Positions 51,407 to 63,740 of a stretch of DNA of 64,000 bases are shown here, piece after piece. The notes beneath the pieces are model-generated. The model did not search any database and was not told where the DNA came from. It worked only from the letters and a program-made list of their open reading frames with translations. The first letter of the stretch is position 1, and every line of letters starts with the position of its first letter. Made by a program: the position numbers and the translations under genes. This DNA is from Malus domestica (Eukaryota > Streptophyta > Magnoliopsida > Rosales > Rosaceae): the NCBI RefSeq assembly GCF_042453785.1, contig NC_091673.1, positions 131,501 to 195,500 on the forward strand, given 5' to 3'.

Positions 51407-53496
51407 TCAATGCGACTGTTTGCAACAAGGAAGCACGCAGTCCTCCAGAAACCCGGTTAGCTCACAAGTGTACAGTTTTGGGTCGTTTCTGAAATGATCA
51501 ACGTGTGGCGTCGACACAAAGTTGCAAGCCCTAACCTCATGTCCCGCCCTCTTTTGCTCCTTTATGAATGATTCCACTGACCCTGCAGGAATCACCCTGT
51601 CTGCAGAGCTGTAGATATACAATTGCGGACAACTTGGTTGGCGCGCTGACAATAGGCTTAACACATCAGAAAGCCTCCTGCAATCCCAACAATAAGATTC
51701 ATATTACTTTCCATACAAGGAGAGAACAACTCTTGCCAATACTAATTTGACATTTGCTTTGACAATGGTTCTTCCAGGATTATATAACACAGGTGAGCCG
51801 TGATGTGAATGAATTCAAGCATAAACGGAAATTTGTAGCATGGGAAGGTGCATGAAGATTCACATCCACCTCGGATAATTCTATGAAAATAAAAGGGCAA
51901 GGAAGAATAAGATAGGCTACCTGTTCACTGTAGGAAATTTCAAAACCACCCCAAAGAACTTCTCCAAGACTACTAGCAATGCTGCTTCGGTTACTGCAGG
52001 TTTGGGTGCCACTACTTCATTATTGCTGCCAACCAAAGCATCCATCCCTGACTCATTTGAGTCCATTGTTCCTTTTGCTGCTACACTACGCTTTTTCAGA
52101 AAGGCTGCAGAGAAACCAGAAGCCCAGACCTGCACAAGGGCAAGAATTAGATAGCACACTCATCCAAACACAAATCATCTAAAATTCTAAGAAAAAACCT
52201 GGAACCCAGAAAAAACTAAAAAAACAGATCATTTGCATAACAAACCCAAACAGCTGTCTGAATGAGCCACACAAAACTCAGAAACCAATACGTTTTCTTT
52301 GGATATTCCTACAACATTTGGGCAAGGTGGTAGTGATAGGCTCTGCTGCTACAACTATATTGAGCAAAATGAAGTATTATATTGGTCAAATTCATAGAAA
52401 CATGATCCACACTCTAAAAAATGACAGCAACAGGTTATGTCTGGTGCCAAATGGAGTATGTGTAGATAACTTTTTATCTTTTAAATATGATCAGTAGATA
52501 ACTTCTGCTCTTTCCCAGTTACAGAACTGCAACTATCCTTTACCTGGGGGTCAGGTGCTGCAACAGGTGCAGAATCCACAACGCAGCCCCGAATCCTGCC
52601 CATTAGAGAAGGATCGTGCTTCTGGAACTGCTCCAAAATTACCCCATACCTGTAAGATGCAGCAAACCAGGAAATGGTTACACAGGAGAACGGGGAAATC
52701 GCACATGGAGTTTATATAAGAAAAAGAATATAAGTAGGGACTGGACTCACGTTAACCATCCAGTATTGCTAAAAGTATGGAACACCATGTTCTTTCCATG
52801 TTCCTCTTCTAACCAATCAGCCAAATGGCTCACAAGCGAGTCGATGTGCTCTTCAACTTTCCCGCCAGGTTGGTATTTGAGAATGTCAGACATGGGCAAA
52901 GTAAATGTAATAGCATGATATCCCCTGGAAGTATACCACTCGGCATACTTCTTGAGATGTTTTTGCTTTGCTCCCAACCATCCTAGCAAAACCACCACAG
53001 TCCTGAACTTTGCTGATGAGCAATCAGAACCGCCTGAAACATCTATGGCATTCGGTTCAGGTAAATGCCATCTGTACGAGACCTCAGATGGGGAGGTAGA
53101 TGATATATCATGGTTATACGAAGCTGGCTTTCGTGCTTTAACCAGGTCTGCGGACTGATACAGATTAAGAAGAAGAGGTGAAGATGCAACCGATGAATAT
53201 AGCTGCTTGGGAACAAAATTGCAGCCCGTGTTAGGAATTGGGAAGTTAATGTTGGGCACAGGTACTGGAATTCTAGAGACAAAGGACAAGTTTGCGAGCT
53301 TAGAAACCGAAATATGTGAAACCCAGGATGAGTTCCAATCTTGCAAGGAGGTGATGTGTGATAAACCCGACGTAGAACAAGCGTCATTGGATCGGTAAGA
53401 CGGCAATTTATCAGAGATGTCAGCAGAAACCGAGGCAACAGCAACGGCAGCAGCCGCAACGAGAGGTCGTTGAACCATTCCAGACAAGGAAGCCAT
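51407..53496 (-). CDS. DUF829/TMEM53-like alpha/beta-hydrolase-fold protein
   Basis: Four exons: 53496-52751, 52649-52544, 52129-51921, 51677-51407; 443 residues. The N-terminal ~150 residues are Ser-rich and variable, possibly a plastid or membrane-targeting region. The conserved domain starts at FRTVVVLLGWLGAKQKHLKKYAEWYTSRGYHAITFTLP and continues with HTFSNTGWLTYG, RIRGCVVDSAPV, then after a linker QLYIYSSADRVIPAGSVESFI and THVDHFR-like STPHVDHFRNDPKLY. That is the DUF829 (TMEM53/PaxU) pattern: an alpha/beta-hydrolase fold with Asp and His late in the domain but a non-canonical nucleophile region. Biochemical function is unknown in plants. The frame is open upstream of 53496 but has no ATG there. 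CCTGCAG after a CAC at about 53630 suggests a 5' UTR intron. Confidence 0.87.
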
Positions 53497-55730
53497 ATTG
53501 TTGGTAAGGGCGCCCAAAATATCTCATGCGAATATCAAGCAACCACCATTCAACATATGAAAAGGAAATGACAAGCAAGCCAAGCGACCAGATTTCCCAG
53601 AAAGCCAACAATTTCAAGCACGGGAATCACCTGCAGAGAAAATGAATGAATGGAAATATGACGATAAATACAAACCACCAAGAAGAATAGTCAAGCACCA
53701 ACAAATAAGGAATTGGGATTGTATCAAATTGGAATAAGGAATTCAAACGACGAAAGAAATAATAAAAATTGGAATCGGAATTTATAGGCGCATGAAAAAC
53801 ACGCAAGAATTAGAATTTAATAGTGGATAGAAAACCGAAAAGTGGGTTGGTTTGGGGAGCGCATATTCGTTGATTGTCAAAAGAAATATTCTCACCGCGT
53901 TGCTTGGACTTGTAAGTTTCTAACAAAAACTAAATCGGGCTGTCAATGTCGTTTGACAGACAGCCCGATTATCACCACCACGCGCACCCGACACCGACCA
54001 ACCAATAGCAATTTGCAAGAACCCTCCTCCTTGCCTGATCCTTCCTTTCTTCGTTTTCTTCCCTGGAGATTACCAAAGCTTTCCTGGATTCTGATGTTTG
54101 TCTTTGTTTCCAAATAAAAATCCAAGCTGGCGGTTTAAACACAAGGTCCAGTAGAAAAATGCCACGTTTATAATAAAAAGAAAAGAAAAGTTTAGAAGTT
54201 TGGAGATAGTGATGGGCTGATAGGGTCAGTGGGGAAAGGCAGGAGCTTCCGGCAACCTAGGACCGCGAGCTCATTGGCAATTTGGCAGAGCAGAGAAAAA
54301 GACCGTTTTGCCCAATGGCCTTTTTCGTGTTTTTAAGAAATTTTCCTATTTCTTCGTTTGGAAATAAAAGTTCTTACAAATCGTGAATGACGATTTTGAT
54401 ATTAAATTAAGCTGTTAATTATGTGGTTTAATTGAATTCTATCTTCTTTTAACGTAAAAATATCGATGTATTCAATAAAACAAATAAACGAAAAAAAAAA
54501 TCCTATATCTAAATGCGATGATTTAGAATTCAATTTAATTTAATTCGATGACGAAAATAAATATTGTGAGAATGAATAAACAATTTTCAGAGAAAAGGTT
54601 GAGAGGAGGCTGACCTGACTGAAGAAATTAAACCAAGGAAGAGAAGGAGGTGGTGAATGGCGAACGGCGAGGCCCCTCCCTCCCCTCCTCTTCCCTTCCG
54701 CCTCTTTTCCTTATCTCTCTCTCTCTGTTGCTGCAGTGCGGGCTTGCCTTTTCTCTTTCTCCTCTGTTGGTCCCCCCGCGCCTCTTTTGCTTTTTCTGTT
54801 GCTTGCGGTGCGGTGCGGGATTACCTTTTAGTTATATTAATCAATTAGACCCCAAAAAGATAAATCAATTTAGGATTGTTTATTTATAACTATAAGGAAT
54901 TTATTTATGTGCTTAAATTAAGCTAGATATTTTCTATATTTTATATTTTCATACCTGAAAATTTATGAAATTCAAGACATGGGAATTACCAACAGCAGCA
55001 ATGCGCGGACTGTAGCTTCCTAGTTAGTCTGCTTGACTGTGGTAAAAAACAAAGTAAAATTCTCCAGGACCTTATCGATCCGAAATTAATAAATAATCAT
55101 GACTTACCACCATTTATCTATTTTTTAAGGAGAAAAACAAAATATGAGAACTATCAAAAGAGTTTTTGCTTATTTGATATTTATGGGCACTTGCACTTGC
55201 ACAATCAAATATTTGGGATAAGAGGATATTCGTGGAGAATATTCCCACTAACGAAGCAAAAGGGTCCGGAGACTTGGAGAGGAGGCAATCAATATTTTCC
55301 ATACTGTTTACATAATAATTTGTTTCTTTTATTTCTTATGCGGATAATATAATCATTATATTAGAAAACAAGAAGCACATTTTGATGTTTCAAGGCTTCA
55401 CAAAAAAAAAATTGGACTGAAAAGCCCCTTAAACAAAAAAAAAAGAACTGACCAAATTTGATACATGAAAACACACAAGGGCAATTTTGTAAAAAAAATA
55501 TAAATCTAAAATTCATTTTATTAGAAGCAAAAAATAAAAATAAAATAAAATAAAAAAGGGGAAGACGTGTATTAAATCTCACTAGAAAAGGGGGCCAATA
55601 ACCCCACTCCTCCTCCATTTTAGGAGAGAGATTATTATCCCATATAAATGTATAAAAATTTTAAAATTTTATTTTATTGGGAAAAAATGAAAAGAAAAAA
55701 ACAACAAATAAAAAAGGACAGATACTTCAA
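53497..55730. other. Intergenic region before the satellite array
   Basis: It includes the 5' flank of the DUF829 gene with a hairpin at 53933-53970, a TC-rich tract at about 54672-54730 and A/T-rich low-complexity DNA. No gene is supported. Confidence 0.4.
53933..53970. repeat. Perfect 12-bp inverted repeat (hairpin)
   Basis: AATCGGGCTGTC and its exact inverse GACAGCCCGATT are separated by 14 bases. It lies about 440 bp before the DUF829 ATG. Confidence 0.8.
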
Positions 55731-58700
55731 ATCAAGAAAAAAATAGTTTGAGCACCTAATAAATTGTAGGATCACATTCAAATTGCAATAATTTCCTTAA
55801 CTCCCGTGCAAAATATTTCATAAAACTAAAAAATTTAACTTTCTTGACCAAAATTGTGAGTTATAACTCATGTTTTCCAATTGATTTTGAGAATTTTAGC
55901 AAGATTCATTTTAAGCCAAAATGCGAGCCACTCTAGTTGCACCGCATGTTTACTTTAATTAATTTAGGACATTCCAAATATTTTCGGCACATATAAATAT
56001 ATTTTGAGTCACCCTAATAGTTTATACTTATTTTTCGATTTTTCAACATTAAAAATAAATAAAAACTAGTTTTGGGCCCTAATCATTTGTAGGATCACAT
56101 TCAAATGTCTTGCAACATTTTTCTTAATTCCCACGCAAAATATTTCCTAAAACTAAAAATTTCATTTTTTTTACAACAACTATGAGTAACTCACGTTTTC
56201 CAATCGATTTTGTGACTTTATACAAGATTTATTATCAGCCAAAGTTCGAGTTATTCTAATCGCATAATGTTTACTAAAGATAATTTAGGATAAATATTTT
56301 CAACACGTAAAAATATATTTGGGGGCCCTTTATTAGTTTATATTAATTTTTCTATTTTAAATTTTTTTAAATCAAGAAAAAATAGTTTAAGGACCTAATA
56401 AATTGTAGGATCACATTCAAATGAATTGCAATAATTTCCTTAACTCCCACGCAAAATATTTCATAAAACTAAAAATTTTAATTTTTTTGACCAAAACTGT
56501 GTGTTATAACCCACGTTTTCCAATTGATTTTGATAATTTTTACAAGATTCATTTTAAGCCAAAATGCGAGTCATTCTAGTCACACCGCATGTTTCATAAA
56601 ATTAATTTAGGACATTCCTAATATGTACGACACATAAAAATATATTTTGAGCCCCTTAATAATTCATAATTATTTTTCTATTTTTCAACTTTAAAAATCA
56701 ATAAGAAATAGTTTTGGGACCTAATAATTGGTATGATCACATTCAAATATCCTGCAACATTTTTCTTAACTCCCACGCAAAATATTTCCTAAAACAAAAA
56801 ATTTCAATTTTTTTACAAAAACTGTGAGTTAAAACTCATGTTTTCCAATCGATTTTGTGACTTTATATAAGATTCATAATAAGCCAAAGTTCAAGTTATT
56901 CTAGTCTCATAATGTTTACTAAAGATAATTTAGGATATTCCACATATTTTCAACACGTAAAAATATATTTTGGGGCCCTCTATTAGTTTATATTTGTTTT
57001 TCTATTTTAAACCTTTAAAAATCAAGAAAAATTAGTTTCAGGACCTAATAAATGGTAGGATCGCATTCAAATGTATTGCAACATTTTACTTAACTCCCGT
57101 GCAAAATATTTCTTAAGACTAAAAATTTCAATTTTTTGACAAAAATTGTGAGTTATAACCCATGTTTTCCAATTGATTTTGAGAATTTTTACAAGATTCA
57201 TTTTAAACCAAAATGCGAGTCACTCTAGTCGCAATGCATGTTTGTTAAATTTTAGGACATTCCAAATATTTTAGACACATAAAAATATATTTTGTGTGCC
57301 CCTAATAGTTTATACTTATTTTTCTATTTTTCAACATTAACAATCTATAAAAAATTGTTTTGGGACCTAATAATTGGTAGGATCAATTCAAATTTCTTGC
57401 AACATTTTTCTTAATTCCCATGCAAAATATTTCCTAAAACTAAAAATTTCAATTTTTTTACAAAAACTATGAGTTATAACTCATGTTTTCCAATTGATTT
57501 TGTGACTTTATACAAGATTCATTATAAGCCAAAGTTCGAGTGATTCTAGTCGCATAATGTTTACTAAAGATAATTTAGGATATTCCACATATTTTCGACA
57601 CATAAAAATATATTATGGGGCCCTCTATTAGTTTATATTAATTTTTCTATTTTAAACCTTTAAAAATCAAGAAAAAATAATTTCAAGACCTAATAAATGG
57701 TTGGATCACATTCAAATGTCATGCAACAATTTCCTTAACTCCTGTGCAAAATATTTCGTAAAACTAAATTTTTTATTTTTTGACCAAAATTGTGAGTCCA
57801 CGTTTTCCAATTGATTTTAAGAATCTTTACAAGATTCATTTTAAGCCAAAATGCGAGTCACTATAGTTGGTCTAAAATATCCATAATATCCCGATATTTC
57901 CATCGAAATTTCCATGTTTTTGGACTACCGATATTTCCGATATCATCGATATTTTAGACCTTGCTAAGTCACTCATGTATCTTACCATGCAATGTATAAA
58001 GTGTAAAATATTGTACTAATTCATTATATATAAATGATTATGGTGTGTTTAAACTTCTTTCATTAATTACTACATATTTTCTACACTCACAATATTTGCC
58101 AGCTCGCTATATAATCAACTTAAATTTGTTATATCTATAATGCAATGCATTTCCTTCCAATTTTTTGTGATAAACTAATAGATAATTGACTAAATAAACA
58201 TCCTGCAAAGTTTCAATAAAAATTTCCAAATTTTTCTTATAATTTCCATGGTTTTTATTCAATTTTTATCGATATCGATAATATCTCGATATTTCCATCC
58301 AAATTTCTGTGTTTTTGGATAACCGATATTTCCGATATCATCGATATTTTATACCTTTTGCACTACATGCTTACTAAACTTAATTTAGGACATTGCAAAT
58401 ATTTTCGACACATAAAATTATTTTTTGTGACCCCCTAATAGTTTATATTTATTTTTCAAGTTAAAAATCAATAAAAAATAGTTCCGGGACCAAATAATTG
58501 GTACAATCACATTCAAATGTCTTGCAACATTTTTCTTAACTCCCATGCAAAGTATTTCCTAAAACTAAAATTTCAATTTTTTACAAAAAATGTGTGTTAC
58601 AACCCACATTTTTCAATTGATTTTGAGAATTTTTACAAGATTCATTTTAAGTCAAAATGCGAGTCATTCTAGTCGCACCGCATGTTTCATAAAATTAATT

Positions 58701-58932
58701 TAGGAATTTCCTAATATGTATGACAAATAACAATATATTTTGAGCCCCTTAATAATTCATATTTATTTTCTTATTTTTCAACTTTTAAAATCAATAAGAA
58801 ATAGTTTTGGGACCTAATAATTGGTAGGATCACATTCAAATGTCTTGCAACATTTTTCTTAAACGCAAAATATTTCCTAAAACTAAAAATTTCAATTTTT
58901 TACAAAACTGTGAGTTATAACTTATAACCCAT
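55731..58932. repeat. Satellite-like tandem array, ~323-bp unit, about nine copies
   Basis: The landmark GTAGGATCACATTCAAAT or a close variant recurs at about 55767, 56091, 56407, 56733, 57057, 57379, 57702, 58503 and 58827. Spacing is 316-326 bp except where a foreign insert sits between the seventh and eighth. Alternate units resemble each other more (TTGATTTTGAGAATTT with AAAATGCGAGTC, versus TCGATTTTGTGACTTTAT with AAAGTTCGAGT), so a dimer of about 646 bp looks like the real repeating unit, with exceptions near the right end. It is AT-rich and non-coding. The right edge ends abruptly where an LTR element begins. Confidence 0.9.
57870..58357. mobile_element. ~490-bp insert in the satellite, with direct end repeats
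   Basis: This segment interrupts the array: satellite sequence stops at 57869 and resumes near 58358. A motif of about 88 bp appears at each end in the same orientation (57873-57960 and 58268-58355), built on CGATATTTCCATC and CCGATATTTCCGATATCATC. Between them are about 300 bp of AT-rich DNA. No TG...CA ends and no coding region are seen, so the element class is unknown. Confidence 0.55.
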
Positions 58933-61900
58933 TGTAGACATCGAAATTTCGGTAAATAAATGTTGATCGATAAATCAAAGTGTCAACGCTCATGTATTAC
59001 ATAAATTTTACACGCAGCGTGTGACTCAACGAAAATTGAAATGAGTTGGAAAAGTCATCAAATAGGACACGTGTCAACACCTGGCAGAAACGACTTATTT
59101 CATCTGGGATATTATATTCAAAATTAGGCCTTGGAAAATTCTATAAATACAAGCCCATTTCATTCATTTTGGGGAACCAATTCATATTACACCTTGAAGC
59201 TCTGAAGCTCTGAAACTCCGAAGCTCTCAAGCATCCACGTTCCCGAAGAATCAAGAAAGTGTTCTTCGTTCTTCGTTCATCGTTCTTCCAAGATCAAGCC
59301 TCGACGGCCCTTGGATCAACAATCATCCACCTTCAAGATCAAGCCCTGACGGCCCTTGAAGAAAGCGTTCTTCGTTCTTCGTTCATCGTTCTTCCAAGAT
59401 CAAGCCCCAACGGCCCTTTGGATCAACAATCATCCACCAATTCAAGATCAAGCCCCGACGACCCTTGAAGAAAGCACCATCGTTCATCATCCGTTCATCC
59501 AAGATCAAGCCCCAACGGCCCTTTGGATCAACAGCGTCGACAAATCCACACATCCAACCGTTCTTCAAGATCAAGCCCAAAAGCCCTTGAAGATCCGTTC
59601 ATCACTGTTCTTCAAGATCAAGCCCAAAAGCCCTTGGAGATCCGTTCATCACTGTTCTTCAAAGATCAAGCCCAAAAGCCCCTTTGAAGATCCGCTCAAA
59701 TCCACCTTCAAGATCAAGTCCACGGCCCTTGAAGAACGTTCCCAACAGCCCTTTGGATCAATCGCACATCCACAAATACACACCTTACGGAGATCGAATC
59801 AGAGGATCAAAATAGAGAGAGATTGTAACCCAAAATCATCAAATACATAATATTTGTTTGTGCGCGTCAGTTCTTGTCTCTTTCGTTTCAGGAATTTTCC
59901 GTGTTCACAAATTGGCACGCCCAGTGGGACCATCTCTGCCTCTCATCTCTTTCTCCGTTCACGAAATTCAAGCGCACTGCCAAAATTAATGGCATCAAGG
60001 AAGGCTCAAACTGTTCCCGCAACCGGCGCAAAGAACAAGAGCGTCATCGTCGCAAGTGGTGTCACTTTGGGCATCACGACTCGAAGCATGGCAAAAGCTA
60101 GTTCTGCCGCCTCTTTCACCTCTGCATCAACAGTACGAAGGGAACAAGAGCACCCAAGGCATGAGCCTTTGATCACCTTAGCCTCACTAAGGGCACCAAG
60201 GGGGAAAGCCCAAGGAAATACTCCGAATCCATGCTCTCCGATGCCGATTCAAGCGACAGTTCAGCCATGCAAGTCATGACTATTGGAGCAACTTCAATCG
60301 ATGAGCAGCTGGCTCAAATGAATGAAGCAATCGCAAGGCTAACCCGAACTGTGGAAGAAAAAGACTTGCAAATTGCAACACTAGTCAACCGACTGGAGGC
60401 GCAGGACGGCGATAAACCCGACCCAGAGGATGATCCACTAAAGGGAAGAGCCGGCGGAGACGAAGAACCCCCGGTGAAGAAAATCGATAGGAAGCCGGAG
60501 CCAGACCAAGCAGCGGCACTCATGGGATCTCTTTCTATCCAGCAGCTGCAGGAGATGATCACCAATACCATCAAGGCACAGTACGAAGGGAGCTCACATA
60601 CCTCATTGTTCTACTCGAAGCCCTATTCCAAGAAGATTGATGCCCTAAGGATGCCAAGGGGTTATCAACCACCAAAGTTCATGCAGTTTGATGGAAAAGG
60701 AAACCCAAAGCAGCACGTTGCACATTTTGTCGAAACTTGCAACAACGCGGGGACAGAGGGAGACTACTTCGCCAAGCAGTTTGTGCGCTCGCTGAAAGGA
60801 AATGCCTTTGAGTGGTACACGGACCTAGAGCCCGAGTCCATCAACAGCTGGGAGCAATTAGAGCGGGAATTCCTCAACCGCTTCTACAGCACCCGCCGCA
60901 CTGTGAGCATGCTAGAGCTAACGAGCACAAAGCAGTGGAAGGACGAGCCAGTCATTGACTACATCAACAGATGTCGCACTCTGAGCCTCGACTGTAAAGA
61001 TAGGCTCTCGGAAACCTCTTCAATCGAGATGTGCATCCAAGGCATGCAATGGGGTTTGCAATACATCCTTCAAGGCATCAAACCACGGACCTTCGAAGAG
61101 CTAGCCACCCGCGCCCATGACATGGAGTTGAGCATCGCCCATCATGGGAAGAAAGAACCGATCGCCGACTATAAGAACGACAAATTTCTTGGGACAAAGG
61201 GGGAAAAGGCTGCATGGAAACCCACCAAGGAAGCGATGACGGTCAACACAGCTCCCGTCAAAATATCCACACGAGGCAAGGCGATTCAAACCGAAGCTTT
61301 TCGTGATCAAGAGATGCGTATACGCACTTTGAAGGAGCTTGAGGAGAAGACTTATCCATTCCCCGACTCTGATGTGGTTGCCATGCTAGATGACCTATTG
61401 GACAAGAAGGTGATCAGTTTGCCTGAGTGCAGACGGCCGGAAGAGATGAATCGTACCGACAGTCCAAGATACTGTAAATTCCACCGCTTCATCAGTCATC
61501 CGACAGAAAAATGTTTCGTGCTGAAAGATCTCATCATGAAGCTGGCTCAGAAAGGAATCATCGAGCTAGATCTTGACGAAGTGGCGAAATCAAACTATAC
61601 CACCTTCACTTCTGGCTCTTCCGACTCAAAGTTTTCACCTCAACCGCTGGGGGCATCCTCAAAGACAAGCAAAGTTGAAGGATGGACTCAAGTCACTCCT
61701 AAGAAATTGCACAAGAAGCATACGTCTCCTCCACAAGTCCGCCAATCGGAAAGGGGGCAAAGCAGCTATTGTCAACCTTCAAAGCAACATGAACATGTTG
61801 AAGATGATGAAATTTCGGCATATAGATCGTCCGTCCCCATCACGATGCGTGATTTCTTGCCCGAAGACTTCTTCAATCACTCGGTCAAGGCTCCTTGCTA

Positions 61901-62441
61901 TGAAGATTGTGAGGAACGCCTCTCCAAAATTGCTTAACAAATTCACCAACGCTCCTTGCCTGCACGAGCTGAAACTGCAACACGGCACCAAAAACTCCTT
62001 GTTTGCATGAGCCTAAACTGCAAGACACAAGGCTCCTCGCCTGCACGAGCCTAAACTGCATGGCACAATGCTCCTGGTCTGCACGAGCATAAAATGCAAC
62101 ACCAACGCTCCTTGCCTGCACGAGCTGAAACTGCAACACGGCACCAAAAACTCCTTGTTTGCATGAGCCTAAACTGCAAGACACAAGGCTCCTCGCCTGC
62201 ACGAGCCTAAACTGCATGGCACAATGCTCCTGGTCTGCACGAGCATAAAAGGCAACACCAACGCTCCTTGCCTGCACGAGTTGAAACTGCGAACGACACC
62301 AACGCTCCTTGCCTGCACGAGTTGAAACTGCAACACGGCACCAAAAGCTCCTTGTCTGCACGAGTTGAAACTGCGAACGACACCAACACTCCTTGTCTGC
62401 ACAAGTTGAAACTGCAAACGGCACCAAAAGAAAATACCAAA

Positions 62442-62487
<46 letters not shown>

Positions 62488-62580
62488 TTGAACTACGTTA
62501 CGACTTGATATCTTCTTTGAAGGGGTACGTAGGCAGCTCGAATATTCAAAATTTGAGTTCAGTCACACCAAAATAAGGAA
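58933..62580 (+). mobile_element. Ty3-type LTR retroelement fossil with gag only, incomplete
   Basis: A putative 5' LTR runs from TGTAGACATCG at 58933 to about 59909 with a TATA motif (CTATAAATAC near 59141) and a repeated AAGATCAAGCCC phrase. Next comes AATTGGCACGCCCAGTGGGAC, a primer-binding region seen in plant Ty3 elements. A gag region (about 59989-61937) with a retrotransposon gag domain follows (GNAFEWYTDLEPESINSWEQLE, RFYSTRRT, MCIQGMQWGLQYILQGIKPRTFEELA). Then come a tandem-repeat 3' region (61952-62430), a TA run (about 62449-62480) and GGGTACGTAGGCAGCTCG...GTTCAGTCACACC, typical of the 3' end of such elements. No pol and no 3' LTR are visible. It is broken (about one break in the gag region besides the missing parts) and inserted in the satellite array. 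Age cannot be set without the second LTR. Confidence 0.75.
61952..62430. repeat. Nested tandem repeats (156-bp and ~40-bp units)
   Basis: A ~40-bp unit, CTCCTTGCCTGCACGAGCTG followed by AAACTGCAACACGGCACC, is repeated about a dozen times with variants. Four of these form a 156-bp block present twice in nearly identical form (61952 and 62108), followed by more ~40-bp copies. It lies in the 3' untranslated zone of the retroelement, where plant Ty3 elements are known to carry variable tandem repeats. Confidence 0.88.
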
Positions 62581-62990
62581 TAAAAATTTTTATTAAAAGT
62601 TTTAATGCTATTACAATTTCTTTGTACCAAAAAACAAAAAGAGAAAAAAAAAGAAAAAAAAAAGAGGAATATACAAGTATATATATATATATATGCATAT
62701 ACAAAACTCAAAAGCTGGGCCCTCATCAGTGACCCATCCTCATTAGTATCTCGGCCCAGCAGCAAAAGGGCTCAAGCTACAACGGGCCCAAACTCCTCCT
62801 CTTCTTCTTCCTGCTCTCAATCTGCTCCACCATTCTCTCTCTGCAAAAGCTCCAGTCAGCTTCCAGACAACCGCTTATACATTAGCGAAACCAAACAGCC
62901 AACTGAGAGAGAGAGAGATCACTTTGCATCTTAGTTAGCTTATATTACAGAAGATTTTCACGCAGGAGAGATCAGAGTTTCTAATCCCCT
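62581..62990. other. Junction DNA and 5' leader of the IDD fragment
   Basis: AT-rich DNA with A-rich and TA tracts (about 62630-62695) passes into CT-rich sequence (about 62790-62850) that looks like the promoter and 5' UTR side of the IDD-type gene piece beginning at 62991. Confidence 0.4.
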
Positions 62991-63137
62991 ATGTTCCCCA
63001 ATAACTCTTCTTCATTGGTCCCTTCATCTGATCCTTTTTCTTGCTTAGAAAATGGCAACACCAATAAAAGAAAGAGAAGACCTGCAGGCACTCCAGATCC
63101 AGATGCGGAGGTGGTGTCACTTTCGCCGAAAACCTTA

Positions 63138-63143
<6 letters not shown>
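62991..63143 (+). pseudogene. IDD zinc-finger gene fragment (N-terminus only)
   Basis: The frame from the ATG at 62991 reads MFPNNSSSLVPSSDPFSCLE and then [28 protein letters not shown]. The block from [21 protein letters not shown] to LLES is the conserved start of the INDETERMINATE DOMAIN C2H2 family, closest in my memory to IDD14/15/16 (SGR5). In these proteins the next residues are DRYVCEICNQGF, the first zinc finger. Here the similarity stops at Ser and the DNA continues as part of an ITPK gene in another frame. No zinc finger remains, so the piece cannot make an IDD protein. The junction lies at about 63137-63150 and shares the bases GGAATCGAT with both parents. Confidence 0.82.

Positions 63144-63740
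<597 letters not shown>

Noticed and set aside
59259-59850. Frames of 65-164 residues over the putative LTR (repeated LQDQAPTAL-like peptides)
   Set aside because: They come from the internally repeated LTR sequence and are not a protein family.
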